Assembly: GCF_009192775.1 (NCBI RefSeq)
Contig: NZ_VTFX01000005.1
Span: 682,001 to 746,000, forward strand
Direction: 5' to 3'
From: Arthrobacter yangruifuii
GTDB taxonomy: Bacteria; Actinomycetota; Actinomycetes; Actinomycetales; Micrococcaceae
DNA: 64,000 nt
The position numbers and the translations under genes are program-made. The stretch's first letter is position 1, and the number at the start of each line of letters is the position of its first letter. Positions 34,828-43,452 of this stretch are shown here, piece by piece. A model generated the notes under the pieces. That model searched no databases. It had not been told where the DNA came from and saw only the letters and a program-made list of their open reading frames with translations.

Positions 34828-35982
34828 TTAGCCGCCTATCGCACTCATGGTTCGGTCGGGCTGGACATAATCGGCGTCGCCGAGCCCGGTGTGGCCCATG
34901 CCGTGGGCCTTGGGCTTGCCCCACATGGCTTCCTGCCAGCGCCGGACAACGGCGTCGTCATCCACGCCGCTGCGCAGCAGTGCCAGCAGGTCCGTTTCGT
35001 GGTGTGAGAACAGGCAGCTGCGGACCTTGCCCTCGGCCGTGATCCGGGTGCGGACGCACTCGGCGCAGAAGGGCTCGGTGACGGAGGCAATGATGCCCAC
35101 GGTTCCGACGACGGTTGCCGGATCGGCGTTCCGGCGTACCTCCCAGCGCTGGGCGGGGGCCCCGCCGCGCTCCCGGGGGTCCGGCGTCAGCACGAAGTCC
35201 CGTTCCAGCAGCGTTCGCATTTCGGCGGCCGTGATCATGCCGTCCCGGGTCCAGCCGTGGTCCGCGTCCAGCGGCATCTGTTCGATGAAGCGCAGCTCAA
35301 AGCCGCGGCTCACCGCCCACTCCAGCAGGGCCGGAGCCTCGGCGTCGTTGATGCCGCGCATCAGCACCGCGTTGATCTTGACCAGTCCCAGACCCACGCG
35401 GGCCGCTTCCTCAACGCCCCGCAGCACCCGGTCCAGGAACGGGCGGCGGGTGAGCTGGGCAAAGGTGTCCGGGTGCAGGGAATCCAAGGACACGTTGATC
35501 CGGGTCAGGCCGGCATCCTTCAGGGCCTGCGCCTTCTTATCCAGGCCCAGTCCGTTGGTGGTGAGGGAAATGGGCAGGTCCGGGTGATTGGCACGGATCC
35601 CCGCCACAATCTCCACGAGATCCGCACGCACCAGCGGCTCGCCGCCGGTCAGGCGAAGCTCCCGCACGCCCAGCCGGTCCACGCCGAGGCGGACGAGCCG
35701 GACAATTTCGTCGCGCGCGAGCACCTTGTCCCGAGCCAGCCAGTCCAGCCCCTCCGCAGGCATGCAGTACGTGCAGCGCAGGTTGCATTTGTCCGTGAGG
35801 GACAGCCGCATGTCGGTGGCCCGCCGGCCGTGCCGGTCCAGGAGACCGTCAGCCGGGGTGAGCGCGGACGCGGGGGAGGGCGGCACCTGTTCGGCACCGC
35901 CGGCTGCCCGGGCATCCCGGGCGCCGATGTCTGATGTACTGGGGGAAGGGCTGATTACAGGCATTCCCAGCTGAGTTCCCAT
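34828..35982 (-). CDS. moaA: GTP 3',8-cyclase MoaA
   Basis: MoaA uses two [4Fe-4S] clusters and SAM to start molybdenum cofactor synthesis from GTP. The radical SAM motif CNLRCTYC gives C66, C70 and C73. A second cluster motif, FCAECVRTRITAEGKVRSC, lies near residues 300-320, and the chain ends in GG, as required for activation by GTP in the family. It has about 50 extra N-terminal residues that are Ala/Pro/Ser-rich. It is the first gene of a minus-strand moaA-moaD operon, and modA starts 39 bp away in the opposite direction. Confidence 0.96.
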   Translation of the reverse strand: MGTQLGMPVISPSPSTSDIGARDARAAGGAEQVPPSPASALTPADGLLDRHGRRATDMRLSLTDKCNLRCTYCMPAEGLDWLARDKVLARDEIVRLVRLGVDRLGVRELRLTGGEPLVRADLVEIVAGIRANHPDLPISLTTNGLGLDKKAQALKDAGLTRINVSLDSLHPDTFAQLTRRPFLDRVLRGVEEAARVGLGLVKINAVLMRGINDAEAPALLEWAVSRGFELRFIEQMPLDADHGWTRDGMITAAEMRTLLERDFVLTPDPRERGGAPAQRWEVRRNADPATVVGTVGIIASVTEPFCAECVRTRITAEGKVRSCLFSHHETDLLALLRSGVDDDAVVRRWQEAMWGKPKAHGMGHTGLGDADYVQPDRTMSAIGG

Positions 35983-36020
35983 CCCTCGAGGTTACGCCCT
36001 TTCACAGTTAGGCTCTATAA
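35983..36020. promoter_or_regulatory. 38-bp divergent promoter region of moaA and modA
   Basis: On the minus strand, TAACCT (35989-35994) is 6 nt before the moaA ATG. On the plus strand, TAGGCT (36009-36014) is 6 nt before the modA ATG. The predicted -35 region of each promoter overlaps the -10 and start region of the other. Both transcripts would be leaderless, and the two polymerases should not be able to bind at once. Confidence 0.5.
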
Positions 36021-36854
36021 ATGCGTTTGGTCCTCCGCTCCCAGCGGATTATGGCGGCATCCGCAGTGATGTTTCTCACGGCTTCGGTGGCTGCCTGCAC
36101 CTCCCCGGGTACCGCCGCTGCACGCGACGCCGGCATTACCCTCTTTGCGGCGTCCTCGCTGACGGACGTTGTGGAGGACCTCAATGCGGCGTACGACGGC
36201 GGCGGGCGGCTGCGCATCAATGTGGGCTCCAGCAGCCAGCTCGTGGCGCAGCTGCAGTCCGGAGCGGCAGCGGACGTGGTGATCACGGCGGACCTGGAAG
36301 CGCTTGAGCCCCTGCGGACGGACCTGGACCGGGAGACGGTGCTGGCCAGCAACCGCCTGGTGCTGGCCCTGGCCGGAGGCAATCCGGCAGGAATCACCGT
36401 GTTACGCGATGTTGCGGCCGACGGCGTCCGGACCGCCCTGTGCGCCCCGTCGGTCCCCTGCGGCCGGGCGACGGATCGGGTGCTGCAGGCAGCGGGCCTG
36501 TCCCTGACGGCACCGAGCCTGGAGGACAGTGCCCGCTCGGTGCTGACCAAGGTCTCCAGCGGACAGGCCGACGCCGGATTTGTCTACCGGACCGATGCCC
36601 TCGCCGCCGAACAGGCCGGCGTCACCTATCTGCCGCTGGAGGATCCGGACCCGAACCGGTACCCGGCCGCGTTGACCAGCCAGGGGGCCGCGAGCGCGGA
36701 GGCCGCGGCATTCTATGAGTGGCTGACGGGGCCGGAAGGGGCAGCCGTCTTCGCGGAGGCCGGGTTCGGTCCGGCGGACCCGGCAGCCGGACCGGACACC
36801 CCTGCGGTCCCCGGTACGGCTGACAGCACCCCCGGGAGCACCGATGCCCCGTAG
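36021..36854 (+). CDS. modA: Molybdate ABC transporter substrate-binding lipoprotein
   Basis: ModA binds molybdate or tungstate outside the membrane. The 277-residue protein has a lipobox ending at C26 (SVAAC), then the ModA motif ITLFAASSLTDVVEDLNAAY and GSSSQLVAQLQSGAAADVVITAD. VSSGQADAGFVYRTDA near residue 180 matches the second lobe. The C-terminal 20 residues are low in complexity (Ala/Pro/Gly/Thr). The start overlaps no ribosome-binding site and the -10 stands 6 nt before it. It overlaps modB by 11 bp, giving translational coupling. Confidence 0.93.
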   Translation: MRLVLRSQRIMAASAVMFLTASVAACTSPGTAAARDAGITLFAASSLTDVVEDLNAAYDGGGRLRINVGSSSQLVAQLQSGAAADVVITADLEALEPLRTDLDRETVLASNRLVLALAGGNPAGITVLRDVAADGVRTALCAPSVPCGRATDRVLQAAGLSLTAPSLEDSARSVLTKVSSGQADAGFVYRTDALAAEQAGVTYLPLEDPDPNRYPAALTSQGAASAEAAAFYEWLTGPEGAAVFAEAGFGPADPAAGPDTPAVPGTADSTPGSTDAP

Positions 36855-37701
36855 GACGCCCGAAAGTCTCCGGTCCGGGGCCTCAGGAGCCGGGTCCGCG
36901 ATGAGCCGGGAGGCACGTGCCACCACCCCCGGCTGGCTGTGGATTCCGGCCGGGCTTGCCCTGCTCCTGTGCGCCGGGCCGGTGGCCTCGCTGCTGCTCA
37001 ACGTCCCCTGGACCTCGCTGCCGGAGCTGCTGGGAACGGACAGTGCCCGTACGGCGCTGGGGCTCTCCCTGGCCACCTCGGCCGTGTCAACACTGCTCTG
37101 CGTCCTGCTGGGCCTGCCCCTGGCCGTGCTGTTCAGCAAGCTGGAGGGTCCCTGGATCCAGCTCATGCGCGGCATCCTGCTGATTCCGCTGGTGCTCTCA
37201 CCGGTGGTCTCCGGCATTGCCCTGCTCTACTTCTGGGGCCGGGAGGGGATCGCCGGAAAGCTGCTGGGCACCGTGGGCGTGGACGTGGGGTACTCACCGG
37301 CCGCCGTCGTCATCGTCCAGGTGTTTGTCTCCCTGCCGTTCTTCGTGGTTGCGTCGCTGAACAGCCTGTCCACCGTGGACCGTGACCTGGAGATGGCCGC
37401 CGCGACGTCCGGCGCCGGACCCACGGCGATCCTGCGCCACATCACCCTGCCGCTGGCGCTTCCCGGCATCGTCGCCGGAACCCTGCTTGCCTTCGCCCGC
37501 TCACTGGGCGAGTACGGGGCCACCATCACCTTCGCCGGCAGCATCGAGGGAAGCACTCGAACCCTCCCGCTGCAGATTGAACTGAGCCTGAACTCCAACC
37601 AGCCCCAGGCCGCGCTGGGCATCTGCCTGATGCTGATCGCGCTGTACCTGCTGGTCCTGCTGATGGCCCGCGCCACCACCGGACGGTTGCTGCCGGGATG
37701 A
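36844..37701 (+). CDS. modB: Molybdate ABC transporter permease
   Basis: ModB is the membrane channel subunit of the molybdate importer. The 285-residue protein has six hydrophobic segments, and the coupling-helix motif is SLSTVDRDLEMAAATSGAGPTAILRHITLPLALPG, the site where the ATPase ModC would dock. FARSLGEYGATITFAGSI is also a ModB mark. About 25 polar residues precede TM1. The start lies inside the end of modA. The next gene is not modC: an oxidoreductase starts on the modB stop (ATGA), so the ATPase must come from elsewhere. Confidence 0.93.
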   Translation: MPRRTPESLRSGASGAGSAMSREARATTPGWLWIPAGLALLLCAGPVASLLLNVPWTSLPELLGTDSARTALGLSLATSAVSTLLCVLLGLPLAVLFSKLEGPWIQLMRGILLIPLVLSPVVSGIALLYFWGREGIAGKLLGTVGVDVGYSPAAVVIVQVFVSLPFFVVASLNSLSTVDRDLEMAAATSGAGPTAILRHITLPLALPGIVAGTLLAFARSLGEYGATITFAGSIEGSTRTLPLQIELSLNSNQPQAALGICLMLIALYLLVLLMARATTGRLLPG

Positions 37702-39269
37702 GCACCCGGAACGCGGAGCCCCGTTTGCCTGCCGGCAGCCCCCGCCGGGGGAACCTCCGGTGGGCTGCCGCCGCGGGGCTGGTCGCTGCCGGCTTGGGGG
37801 TGGCTGCCGGGGAGCTGCTGGCCGCCGGCGTCAGCCCGTCGCTCTCCCCGGTGTCCGGAGTCGGCTCGGTTGTCATCGATGCCGTTCCCGGCCCGGTCAA
37901 GGACGCCGCCATTGCGCTGTTCGGCACGGCCGACAAGGCCGCACTGCTGGTCGGCATGGGGCTGGTCATCGCCCTCGCCGCCGTCGGAGCAGGCCTGCTG
38001 GAACTGCGCCGGCCCCCGCTTGGCGCGGCCGTACTCGGGCTCTTCGGGGCGGCAGGCCTGGCAGCGGTCCTGTCCCGGCAGCAGTTTTCCATCCTGGCGC
38101 TCCTGCCGCCGGTGGCCGCCGGCGCCGTTGCCGTGCTGGTCCTCCGGGCCCTCACCGCACGGATCCGGGATCTGGCAGCGGCACGGACGCCGGAGGACGC
38201 CGCCGTGCGCCGCCGCACGGTGCTGACCTCCGTAGGCGGGGGAACGGCGGTGGCCCTGCTCGGTGCCGCGCTGGCGGGCATAGCCCGCGGCGGGCAGGTG
38301 GGCGTCACCGCCCTGCGCGAAACCGTCAGGCTGCCCATGCCGGTGCGCCCGGCGGCTGCGGTTCCGGCCGGTGCGGAGCTCGCCGTCAACGGCCTGGCGC
38401 CGCTGGTGACCCCGGCCGCGGACTTTTACCGGATTGACACTGCCCTGAGCGTGCCGCTGGTCGATCCGGATCAGTGGCGGCTGCGTATCACCGGGATGGT
38501 GGACCGTGAGGTGGAGCTGAGCTACGCCGAGCTGCTCGCCCAGCCGCTGCAGGAAAGCTATGTCACCCTGACCTGCGTCTCCAACGAGGTGGGCGGGGAT
38601 CTGATCGGCAACGCCCGGTGGCTGGGGATGCCCGTCCGGGACCTGCTGGCCCGGGCAGGGGTCCGGCCCGGTGCGGACATGGTGCTTTCCACGAGCCGGG
38701 ACGGCTGGAGCGCTTCCACCCCCCTGGAAGCGCTCACCGATGACCGCGACGCGCTGTTGGCCGTGGGCATGAACGGGGAACCGCTGCCCCTGGAACACGG
38801 ATTCCCCGTCCGGATGGTGGTGCCCGGACTGTACGGCTACGTTTCGGCGACCAAGTGGGTCACCGAGCTGCGGGTCACCCGGTTCGCGGATGAGACCGCC
38901 TACTGGACGGACCGGGGATGGGGCGAGCGCGGTCCCATCAAGCTCTCCTCCCGCATCGACGTTCCCGGACGGTCACCGGTGACAGCGGGAGCCGTCACCG
39001 TGGCGGGGGTGGCCTGGGCGCAGCACACCGGCATCAGTGCCGTACAGGTGCGCGTGGACGACGGCGCCTGGCAGGACGCGGAACTTGCTCCCGGCATTTC
39101 CGCGGACACCTGGCGGCAGTACCGGACCTCGGTGGATCTGGCGGCGGGGGAGCACCGCATCGCCGTCCGGGCAGTGGACGCCAACGGAGTCCGCCAGGCG
39201 GAGGAAAAACGGCCGGTGCTCCCCGACGGAGCCACCGGACTGCATACAATTCGGGTGACGGTGCGCTGA
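37698..39269 (+). CDS. Membrane-anchored molybdopterin oxidoreductase (sulfite-oxidase family) with internal twin-arginine motif
   Basis: The 523-residue protein has four hydrophobic segments (about residues 22-44, 81-101, 107-125 and 131-150), then RRRTVLTS at 171-178 directly before a fifth (about 179-196). The rest is an extracytoplasmic sulfite-oxidase-family domain. The molybdenum-ligand Cys is C293 in TLTCVSNEVGG, with YVSATKWVTEL and a C-terminal Ig-like dimerisation domain (VAGVAWAQHTGISAVQVRVDDG). The RR motif before the last segment suggests export of the folded cofactor domain by Tat after Sec inserts the first four helices. It begins on the modB stop (ATGA). Its substrate and electron acceptor are unknown. 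Confidence 0.9.
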   Translation: MSTRNAEPRLPAGSPRRGNLRWAAAAGLVAAGLGVAAGELLAAGVSPSLSPVSGVGSVVIDAVPGPVKDAAIALFGTADKAALLVGMGLVIALAAVGAGLLELRRPPLGAAVLGLFGAAGLAAVLSRQQFSILALLPPVAAGAVAVLVLRALTARIRDLAAARTPEDAAVRRRTVLTSVGGGTAVALLGAALAGIARGGQVGVTALRETVRLPMPVRPAAAVPAGAELAVNGLAPLVTPAADFYRIDTALSVPLVDPDQWRLRITGMVDREVELSYAELLAQPLQESYVTLTCVSNEVGGDLIGNARWLGMPVRDLLARAGVRPGADMVLSTSRDGWSASTPLEALTDDRDALLAVGMNGEPLPLEHGFPVRMVVPGLYGYVSATKWVTELRVTRFADETAYWTDRGWGERGPIKLSSRIDVPGRSPVTAGAVTVAGVAWAQHTGISAVQVRVDDGAWQDAELAPGISADTWRQYRTSVDLAAGEHRIAVRAVDANGVRQAEEKRPVLPDGATGLHTIRVTVR

Positions 39270-39346
39270 GGTCCGCTTCCTGCCTGCTTCCGCCCAAGCA
39301 TGCCCGGCCAATTCATGTCCGGTCCAACCACGTCCCAAGGAGGAAC

Positions 39347-40717
39347 ATGTCCGTATCTCCGGCACCGCAGGGTGTCCCGGTCCCGGGACAGGCACAGACA
39401 CCGCCGGCATCTCCGGCATCTCCGGCAGTCCCGGCCGGCTCCGGGCCGCGGACGGTGGCTGCACACCGTGACGCCGTCGAGGACCTCCTCCGGCGCTGGT
39501 TCCTGGCCCACCCTCCGGCCCAGGAGAGCGTTGCGCTGGACTCGGCAGCGGGGCGGCTGCTGGCGGAGGAAGTGCGGGCGCCGGGAAACCTGCCGCCCTT
39601 CACCAACTCGCAGATGGACGGCTACGCCGTGCGCACCGCGGACCTTGCCGCCGGAAACCGTCCCCCCGGTGCCCCCGCGATGGTGCCCCTGGCCACGGCC
39701 GCACCCATTCCGGCCGGCTCGGCTCCGCCGCCGCTGCTGCCCGGCACGGCAGCCCCGGTCATGACGGGAGCCATGCTGCCCGAAGGTGCCGACGCCGTCG
39801 TACCGATCGAAGCCTGCATCCCTGACTCTTTCCTTCCCTCCGCCGGCCCCGGCGGGACCGTCCCGGCCGGCGGCGCAGCGGGCACCGTCGAGGTTCCCGC
39901 GCAGACGCCCGCCGGGCAGTTTGTCCGCCGGGCGGGCAGCGACATCGCCGCCGGCGCCCCCGCCCTGCCCGCGGGCACCGTGCTGGGTCCGCTGCAGCTG
40001 GGGCTGCTGGCAGGCCTCGGCCTGGACCGCCTCACTGTCCGGGCCCGGCCGCGGGTCCTGCTGCTGACCACCGGAGACGAGGTCCGGGAACCGGGCCGGC
40101 CGCTGGAACCGGGCCAGATCCACGATGCGAACACCACCCTGCTGCGCAGTTCGCTGGAGGAGGCGGGAGCCGAGGTGCTCCGGTCCCGGATCCTGGCCGA
40201 CTCCCCGCAGGAATTCATCGCCAGGCTCCGCGCCGACGTCGCCGCGGACGCCCCGGACCTGGTCCTTACCTCGGGCGGCATCAGCAAGGGCGCCTACGAG
40301 GTGGTGCGCCAGGGCCTGGCCGCACACGAGGTGGCGTTCCTCTCCGTGGCCATGCAGCCGGGCGGTCCACAGGGCATCGGCACGGTGGACGGCGTCCCGT
40401 TCCTCGGGTTCCCCGGCAATCCGGTCAGCTCGCTGGTGTCTTTCGAGATGTTCCTCCGCCCCGCCCTCACGGCGGTGACCGGTGCGCCGCGTCCCCGGAC
40501 CGAGGTGCAGGCCCGCCTCACCGCACCGCTGGGCAGCCCGGCCGGGAAACACCAGATCCGCCGGGGCCGGTACACAGCCGGAACGGTGGAGCCGGTGGGC
40601 GGACCGGGATCCCATCTGCTGCATGCCCTGGCCGCGTCCAATGCCCTGATCCCCGTACCCGTGGGCACCGAGCACCTCGAGGCGGGCGCAGAAGTGACAG
40701 TATTACTACTGGAATAA
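39347..40717 (+). CDS. moeA: Molybdopterin molybdenumtransferase MoeA
   Basis: MoeA inserts molybdenum into adenylated molybdopterin. The 456-residue protein has [12 protein letters not shown] near residue 90, the substrate loop [19 protein letters not shown], the MoeA domain [42 protein letters not shown] and [19 protein letters not shown] Pro/Ala-rich N-terminal extension of about 35 residues and a Pro/Gly insertion near residue 165 are extra. The ATG follows AAGGAGGAAC, the best ribosome-binding site in the island; the open frame upstream is rejected. It lies 77 bp after the oxidoreductase gene. Confidence 0.95.
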   Translation: MSVSPAPQGVPVPGQAQTPPASPASPAVPAGSGPRTVAAHRDAVEDLLRRWFLAHPPAQESVALDSAAGRLLAEEVRAPGNLPPFTNSQMDGYAVRTADLAAGNRPPGAPAMVPLATAAPIPAGSAPPPLLPGTAAPVMTGAMLPEGADAVVPIEACIPDSFLPSAGPGGTVPAGGAAGTVEVPAQTPAGQFVRRAGSDIAAGAPALPAGTVLGPLQLGLLAGLGLDRLTVRARPRVLLLTTGDEVREPGRPLEPGQIHDANTTLLRSSLEEAGAEVLRSRILADSPQEFIARLRADVAADAPDLVLTSGGISKGAYEVVRQGLAAHEVAFLSVAMQPGGPQGIGTVDGVPFLGFPGNPVSSLVSFEMFLRPALTAVTGAPRPRTEVQARLTAPLGSPAGKHQIRRGRYTAGTVEPVGGPGSHLLHALAASNALIPVPVGTEHLEAGAEVTVLLLE

Positions 40718-40763
40718 ACCCAGCTGCGTCCCGCCCGGACGCCGTGCCCGAAAGGACCCTCCC

Positions 40764-41258
40764 GTGAGCGCCGAACCCGAAGACCTCCACCCCGCCGGAC
40801 TGACCCATGTCCGCGAGGACGGCTCCGCGCACATGGTGGATGTCTCCGCCAAGACCGAAACCACGCGCCAGGCCACGGCCTCGGCCGTGCTGCACAGCAC
40901 TGCCGAAGTAATCCGCCTGATTGCCGACGGCGGCCTGGCGAAGGGCGACGCGCTGGCCGTGGCGCGGGTGGCAGGCATCATGGCTGCCAAGCAGACCTCC
41001 AACCTGATCCCGCTGTGCCATCCGTTGCCGATCACGAAGGTCACGGTGGACTTCACCCCGCGGGAGGGCGACGTCCTGATCGAGGCCACGGTGAAAACCA
41101 AGGCACTCACCGGCGTCGAAATGGAAGCGCTCACCGCCGCGTCCGTCGCCGCCCTGACGCTCTACGACATGATCAAGGCCGTGGACAAGCATGCCCGCAT
41201 CACGGACATCATGGTGCTGGCTAAATCCGGCGGCAAGAGCGGGGACTGGACACTGTGA
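40764..41258 (+). CDS. moaC: Cyclic pyranopterin monophosphate synthase MoaC
   Basis: MoaC completes cPMP formation after MoaA. The 164-residue protein matches the whole family: [72 protein letters not shown] and [10 protein letters not shown]. The catalytic Lys and Asp lie in the last segment. The start is a GTG with AAAGGA upstream. It overlaps the next gene by 4 bp (GTGA). The order moeA-moaC-mogA-moaE is common in actinobacteria. Confidence 0.96.
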   Translation: MSAEPEDLHPAGLTHVREDGSAHMVDVSAKTETTRQATASAVLHSTAEVIRLIADGGLAKGDALAVARVAGIMAAKQTSNLIPLCHPLPITKVTVDFTPREGDVLIEATVKTKALTGVEMEALTAASVAALTLYDMIKAVDKHARITDIMVLAKSGGKSGDWTL

Positions 41259-41746
41259 ACACCCCGTCTCCCCGCCGCACGGCCGGGGTGCTGATCGCCT
41301 CCACCCGTGCCGCCGCCGGCACCTACCAGGACGAATGCGGGCCGCTGATCGCGGACTGGCTGTATGCCCTCGGCTTCGACATTGTGCTGGCCGAAGTGGT
41401 GCCGGACGGCGTGGAGGTCGCCGCGTCGCTGCAGCGCATCCTCGCCCTGGAACCGTCGGTGCTGCTGACCAGCGGAGGCACCGGGCTGAGCCCGGATGAC
41501 GTTACCCCGGAATCCACCGAACCGCTCCTGGACCGCCAGGTGCCCGGAGTCATGGAAGCCCTCCGTGCCAAGGGCATGGCGTCCACGCCCATGGCCGCAA
41601 TCAGCCGCGGGTTCGCCGGCACCGCGGGCCGGACCTTCGTGGTCAACCTGCCCGGCTCCCCGGGCGCCGTCGCGGACGGTCTTGCCGTGCTTGAACCGAT
41701 CATCGGCCACATCTGCGGCCAACTGGAAGGAAAACGTGAACACTAG
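41255..41746 (+). CDS. MogA/MoaB-family molybdopterin adenylyltransferase
   Basis: This 163-residue enzyme adenylates molybdopterin before metal insertion. It has the MoCF-binding pattern [28 protein letters not shown] and [18 protein letters not shown]. It starts with a GTG sharing bases with the moaC stop (GTGA). MogA and MoaB are close relatives and the sequence alone does not separate them, so I give no symbol. It overlaps moaE by 11 bp. Confidence 0.92.
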   Translation: MNTPSPRRTAGVLIASTRAAAGTYQDECGPLIADWLYALGFDIVLAEVVPDGVEVAASLQRILALEPSVLLTSGGTGLSPDDVTPESTEPLLDRQVPGVMEALRAKGMASTPMAAISRGFAGTAGRTFVVNLPGSPGAVADGLAVLEPIIGHICGQLEGKREH

Positions 41747-42173
41747 CGAAGTCATCCGGGCTGCCGTCTCGGCGGAACCCCTGAGCAGCACCGAGGCCGA
41801 ACGTGCCGCCTGGTCGCCGGACTGCGGGGCAGTGGTGCTGTTCAGCGGCATTGTGCGCAACCACGACGACGGCAAGTCCGTCACCGCCCTGGGCTACAGC
41901 GCCCATCCCACCGCCGGAGCCGTGCTCAGCGAAGTGGCCGCCGGAATTGCCGCCAAATACGACGGTGTCCGGATCTGGGTCGCGCACCGCACCGGAGACC
42001 TTCAGATCGGTGACGCCGCCCTGGTTGCCGCCGTGGCCTCGGCCCACCGCGGCACCGCGTTCGCGGCCTGCACCGATCTGGTGGATACGGTCAAGGCGAA
42101 CGTGCCCATCTGGAAAGAGCAGGGCTTCACGGACGGCAGCACCGAATGGGTGGGCGTCAGCGACCGGCCCTGA
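41736..42173 (+). CDS. moaE: Molybdopterin synthase catalytic subunit MoaE
   Basis: MoaE forms the heterotetramer with MoaD that turns cPMP into molybdopterin. The 145-residue protein has GAVVLFSGIVRNHDDGKSV near residue 27 and the C-terminal VDTVKANVPIWKEQGF with the active-site lysines. I chose the GTG at 41736, with GGAAGG upstream; it lies inside the end of the previous gene. The longer frame from 41496 is a shadow. It is the last gene of the molybdenum island, and dapB follows with its own -10. Confidence 0.94.
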   Translation: MNTSEVIRAAVSAEPLSSTEAERAAWSPDCGAVVLFSGIVRNHDDGKSVTALGYSAHPTAGAVLSEVAAGIAAKYDGVRIWVAHRTGDLQIGDAALVAAVASAHRGTAFAACTDLVDTVKANVPIWKEQGFTDGSTEWVGVSDRP

Positions 42174-42177
42174 CCGG

Positions 42178-42183
42178 TAATCT
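42178..42183 (+). promoter_or_regulatory. -10 element TAATCT for a leaderless dapB transcript
   Basis: TAATCT is followed by 7 nt (GGAGCAT) and the dapB ATG at 42191. It lies just after the moaE stop, so dapB can be transcribed apart from the molybdenum genes. Confidence 0.42.
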
Positions 42184-42190
42184 GGAGCAT

Positions 42191-42949
42191 ATGAGCGAAA
42201 AACTTGCCGTAGCGGTCCTCGGCGCCGCGGGCCGGATGGGATCCGAGGCCGTTGCCGCCGTCGAGGCCGCCGAGGACATGGACCTGGTGGCCGCCCTGGG
42301 CCGGAATGACCCGCTGGAAACCCTGGTGTCCGCCGGAGCCCGGTACGTGGTGGACCTGACCGTACCGGACAGCACCGAGGCGAACGTGCGCTTCGCCGTC
42401 GAGCACGGGATGCACGCCGTGGTGGGGACCACCGGCTGGGACGCCGAACGGCTCGGCAGGCTTGGGGACCTGCTGGATGGTTCCCCGGGCACCGGTGTGC
42501 TGATTGCCCCGAATTTCGCGCTGGGTTCCGTGCTGGCCACCGCGTTCGCCGCGAAGGCGGCACGCTACTTCGAGTCCGTGGAACTGATCGAACTGCACCA
42601 CCCGGACAAGGTGGATGCCCCCTCCGGGACGGCCGTGCGCACCGCCCAGCTGATTGCGGCGGCCCGCGGGGAAGCCGGTGTCCCGGCCTCCCCGGACGCC
42701 ACCGCCAAGGCACTCGAGGGAGCCCGGGGAGCAGTGGTGGACGGGGTGCACGTGCATTCGGTCCGCCTGCGCGGCCTGGTGGCCCATCAGGAAGTGCTCC
42801 TGGGCGGCCCGGGCGAGCAGCTGACCATCCGGCATGATTCCTTCGACCGCGCCTCCTTTATGCCCGGCGTCCTGCTGGGACTGCGGCAGGTGGCCGCCCA
42901 CCCCGGACTGACCGTCGGACTCGACGGCTACCTCAACCTGAACGACTAA
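42191..42949 (+). CDS. dapB: 4-hydroxy-tetrahydrodipicolinate reductase
   Basis: DapB makes tetrahydrodipicolinate in the lysine and diaminopimelate pathway. The 252-residue protein has the nucleotide loop GAAGRMGSEAV at residues 9-19, VVGTTGWD, and the substrate site ELIELHHPDKVDAPSGTA near residue 133. The length is normal for the compact actinobacterial form. The pathway partner dapA follows 1.8 kb downstream, and dapF lies in the miaA unit. The frame open before 42191 is inside moaE and is rejected. Confidence 0.96.
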   Translation: MSEKLAVAVLGAAGRMGSEAVAAVEAAEDMDLVAALGRNDPLETLVSAGARYVVDLTVPDSTEANVRFAVEHGMHAVVGTTGWDAERLGRLGDLLDGSPGTGVLIAPNFALGSVLATAFAAKAARYFESVELIELHHPDKVDAPSGTAVRTAQLIAAARGEAGVPASPDATAKALEGARGAVVDGVHVHSVRLRGLVAHQEVLLGGPGEQLTIRHDSFDRASFMPGVLLGLRQVAAHPGLTVGLDGYLNLND

Positions 42950-42957
42950 GGAACACG

Positions 42958-43452
42958 GTGTCTTTCTTCAAGGGCCTCTTCACCAACCGCGCCAAACTGG
43001 GCGTGGCCCTGGTATCCCTGCTTTTGTGCTTCTATCTGGTGGTGCTGGTGCAGCGCGGCTGGGTGCTCCTGACCGCTCCCGAACTGACGGCCAAAGCGAT
43101 GGGGCTGGCGTATCTGGTGCTGCCCGTGGTGGGCGCCTGGGCGCTTCTGCGCGAGCTTCTGTTCGGCAGCCGCACCGAGCAGATGGCCCACATCCTGGCC
43201 GAGGAAGGCCGGCTGCCCGTGGACGACCTGCCGCGGACGCCTGCCGGACGGATTGTGCGCGCCGCCGCTGACGCCCAGTTCCCCGCCTACAAGGCCGAAA
43301 CCGAGGCAGCGCCTGAGGACTGGCGCAGCTGGTTCCGGCTGTCCTGCGCCTATGACGCCGCGGGGGACCGCACCCGCGCCCGGCGGACCATGCGCCAGGC
43401 CGGCAGGCTCTTCGCCGCAGGCAGCCGCACGGGGAACCGGCGGAACGCTTAG
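42958..43452 (+). CDS. Membrane protein of unknown function downstream of dapB
   Basis: This 164-residue protein has two hydrophobic segments (about residues 13-32 and 48-66) followed by a soluble C-terminal part with DWRSWFRLSCAYDAAGDRTRARRTMRQAGRLF, which looks like a TPR-like helical pair. The GTG follows AAGGAAC. In related organisms a protein of this kind also follows dapB, but I know of no function. Its stop overlaps that of the convergent acyltransferase-like gene by 4 bp (TTAG). Confidence 0.75.
   Translation: MSFFKGLFTNRAKLGVALVSLLLCFYLVVLVQRGWVLLTAPELTAKAMGLAYLVLPVVGAWALLRELLFGSRTEQMAHILAEEGRLPVDDLPRTPAGRIVRAAADAQFPAYKAETEAAPEDWRSWFRLSCAYDAAGDRTRARRTMRQAGRLFAAGSRTGNRRNA

Noticed and set aside
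37698-39269. Treating the gene after modB as a degenerate modC
   Set aside because: It has no Walker A or ABC signature and clearly carries a sulfite-oxidase-family molybdenum domain.
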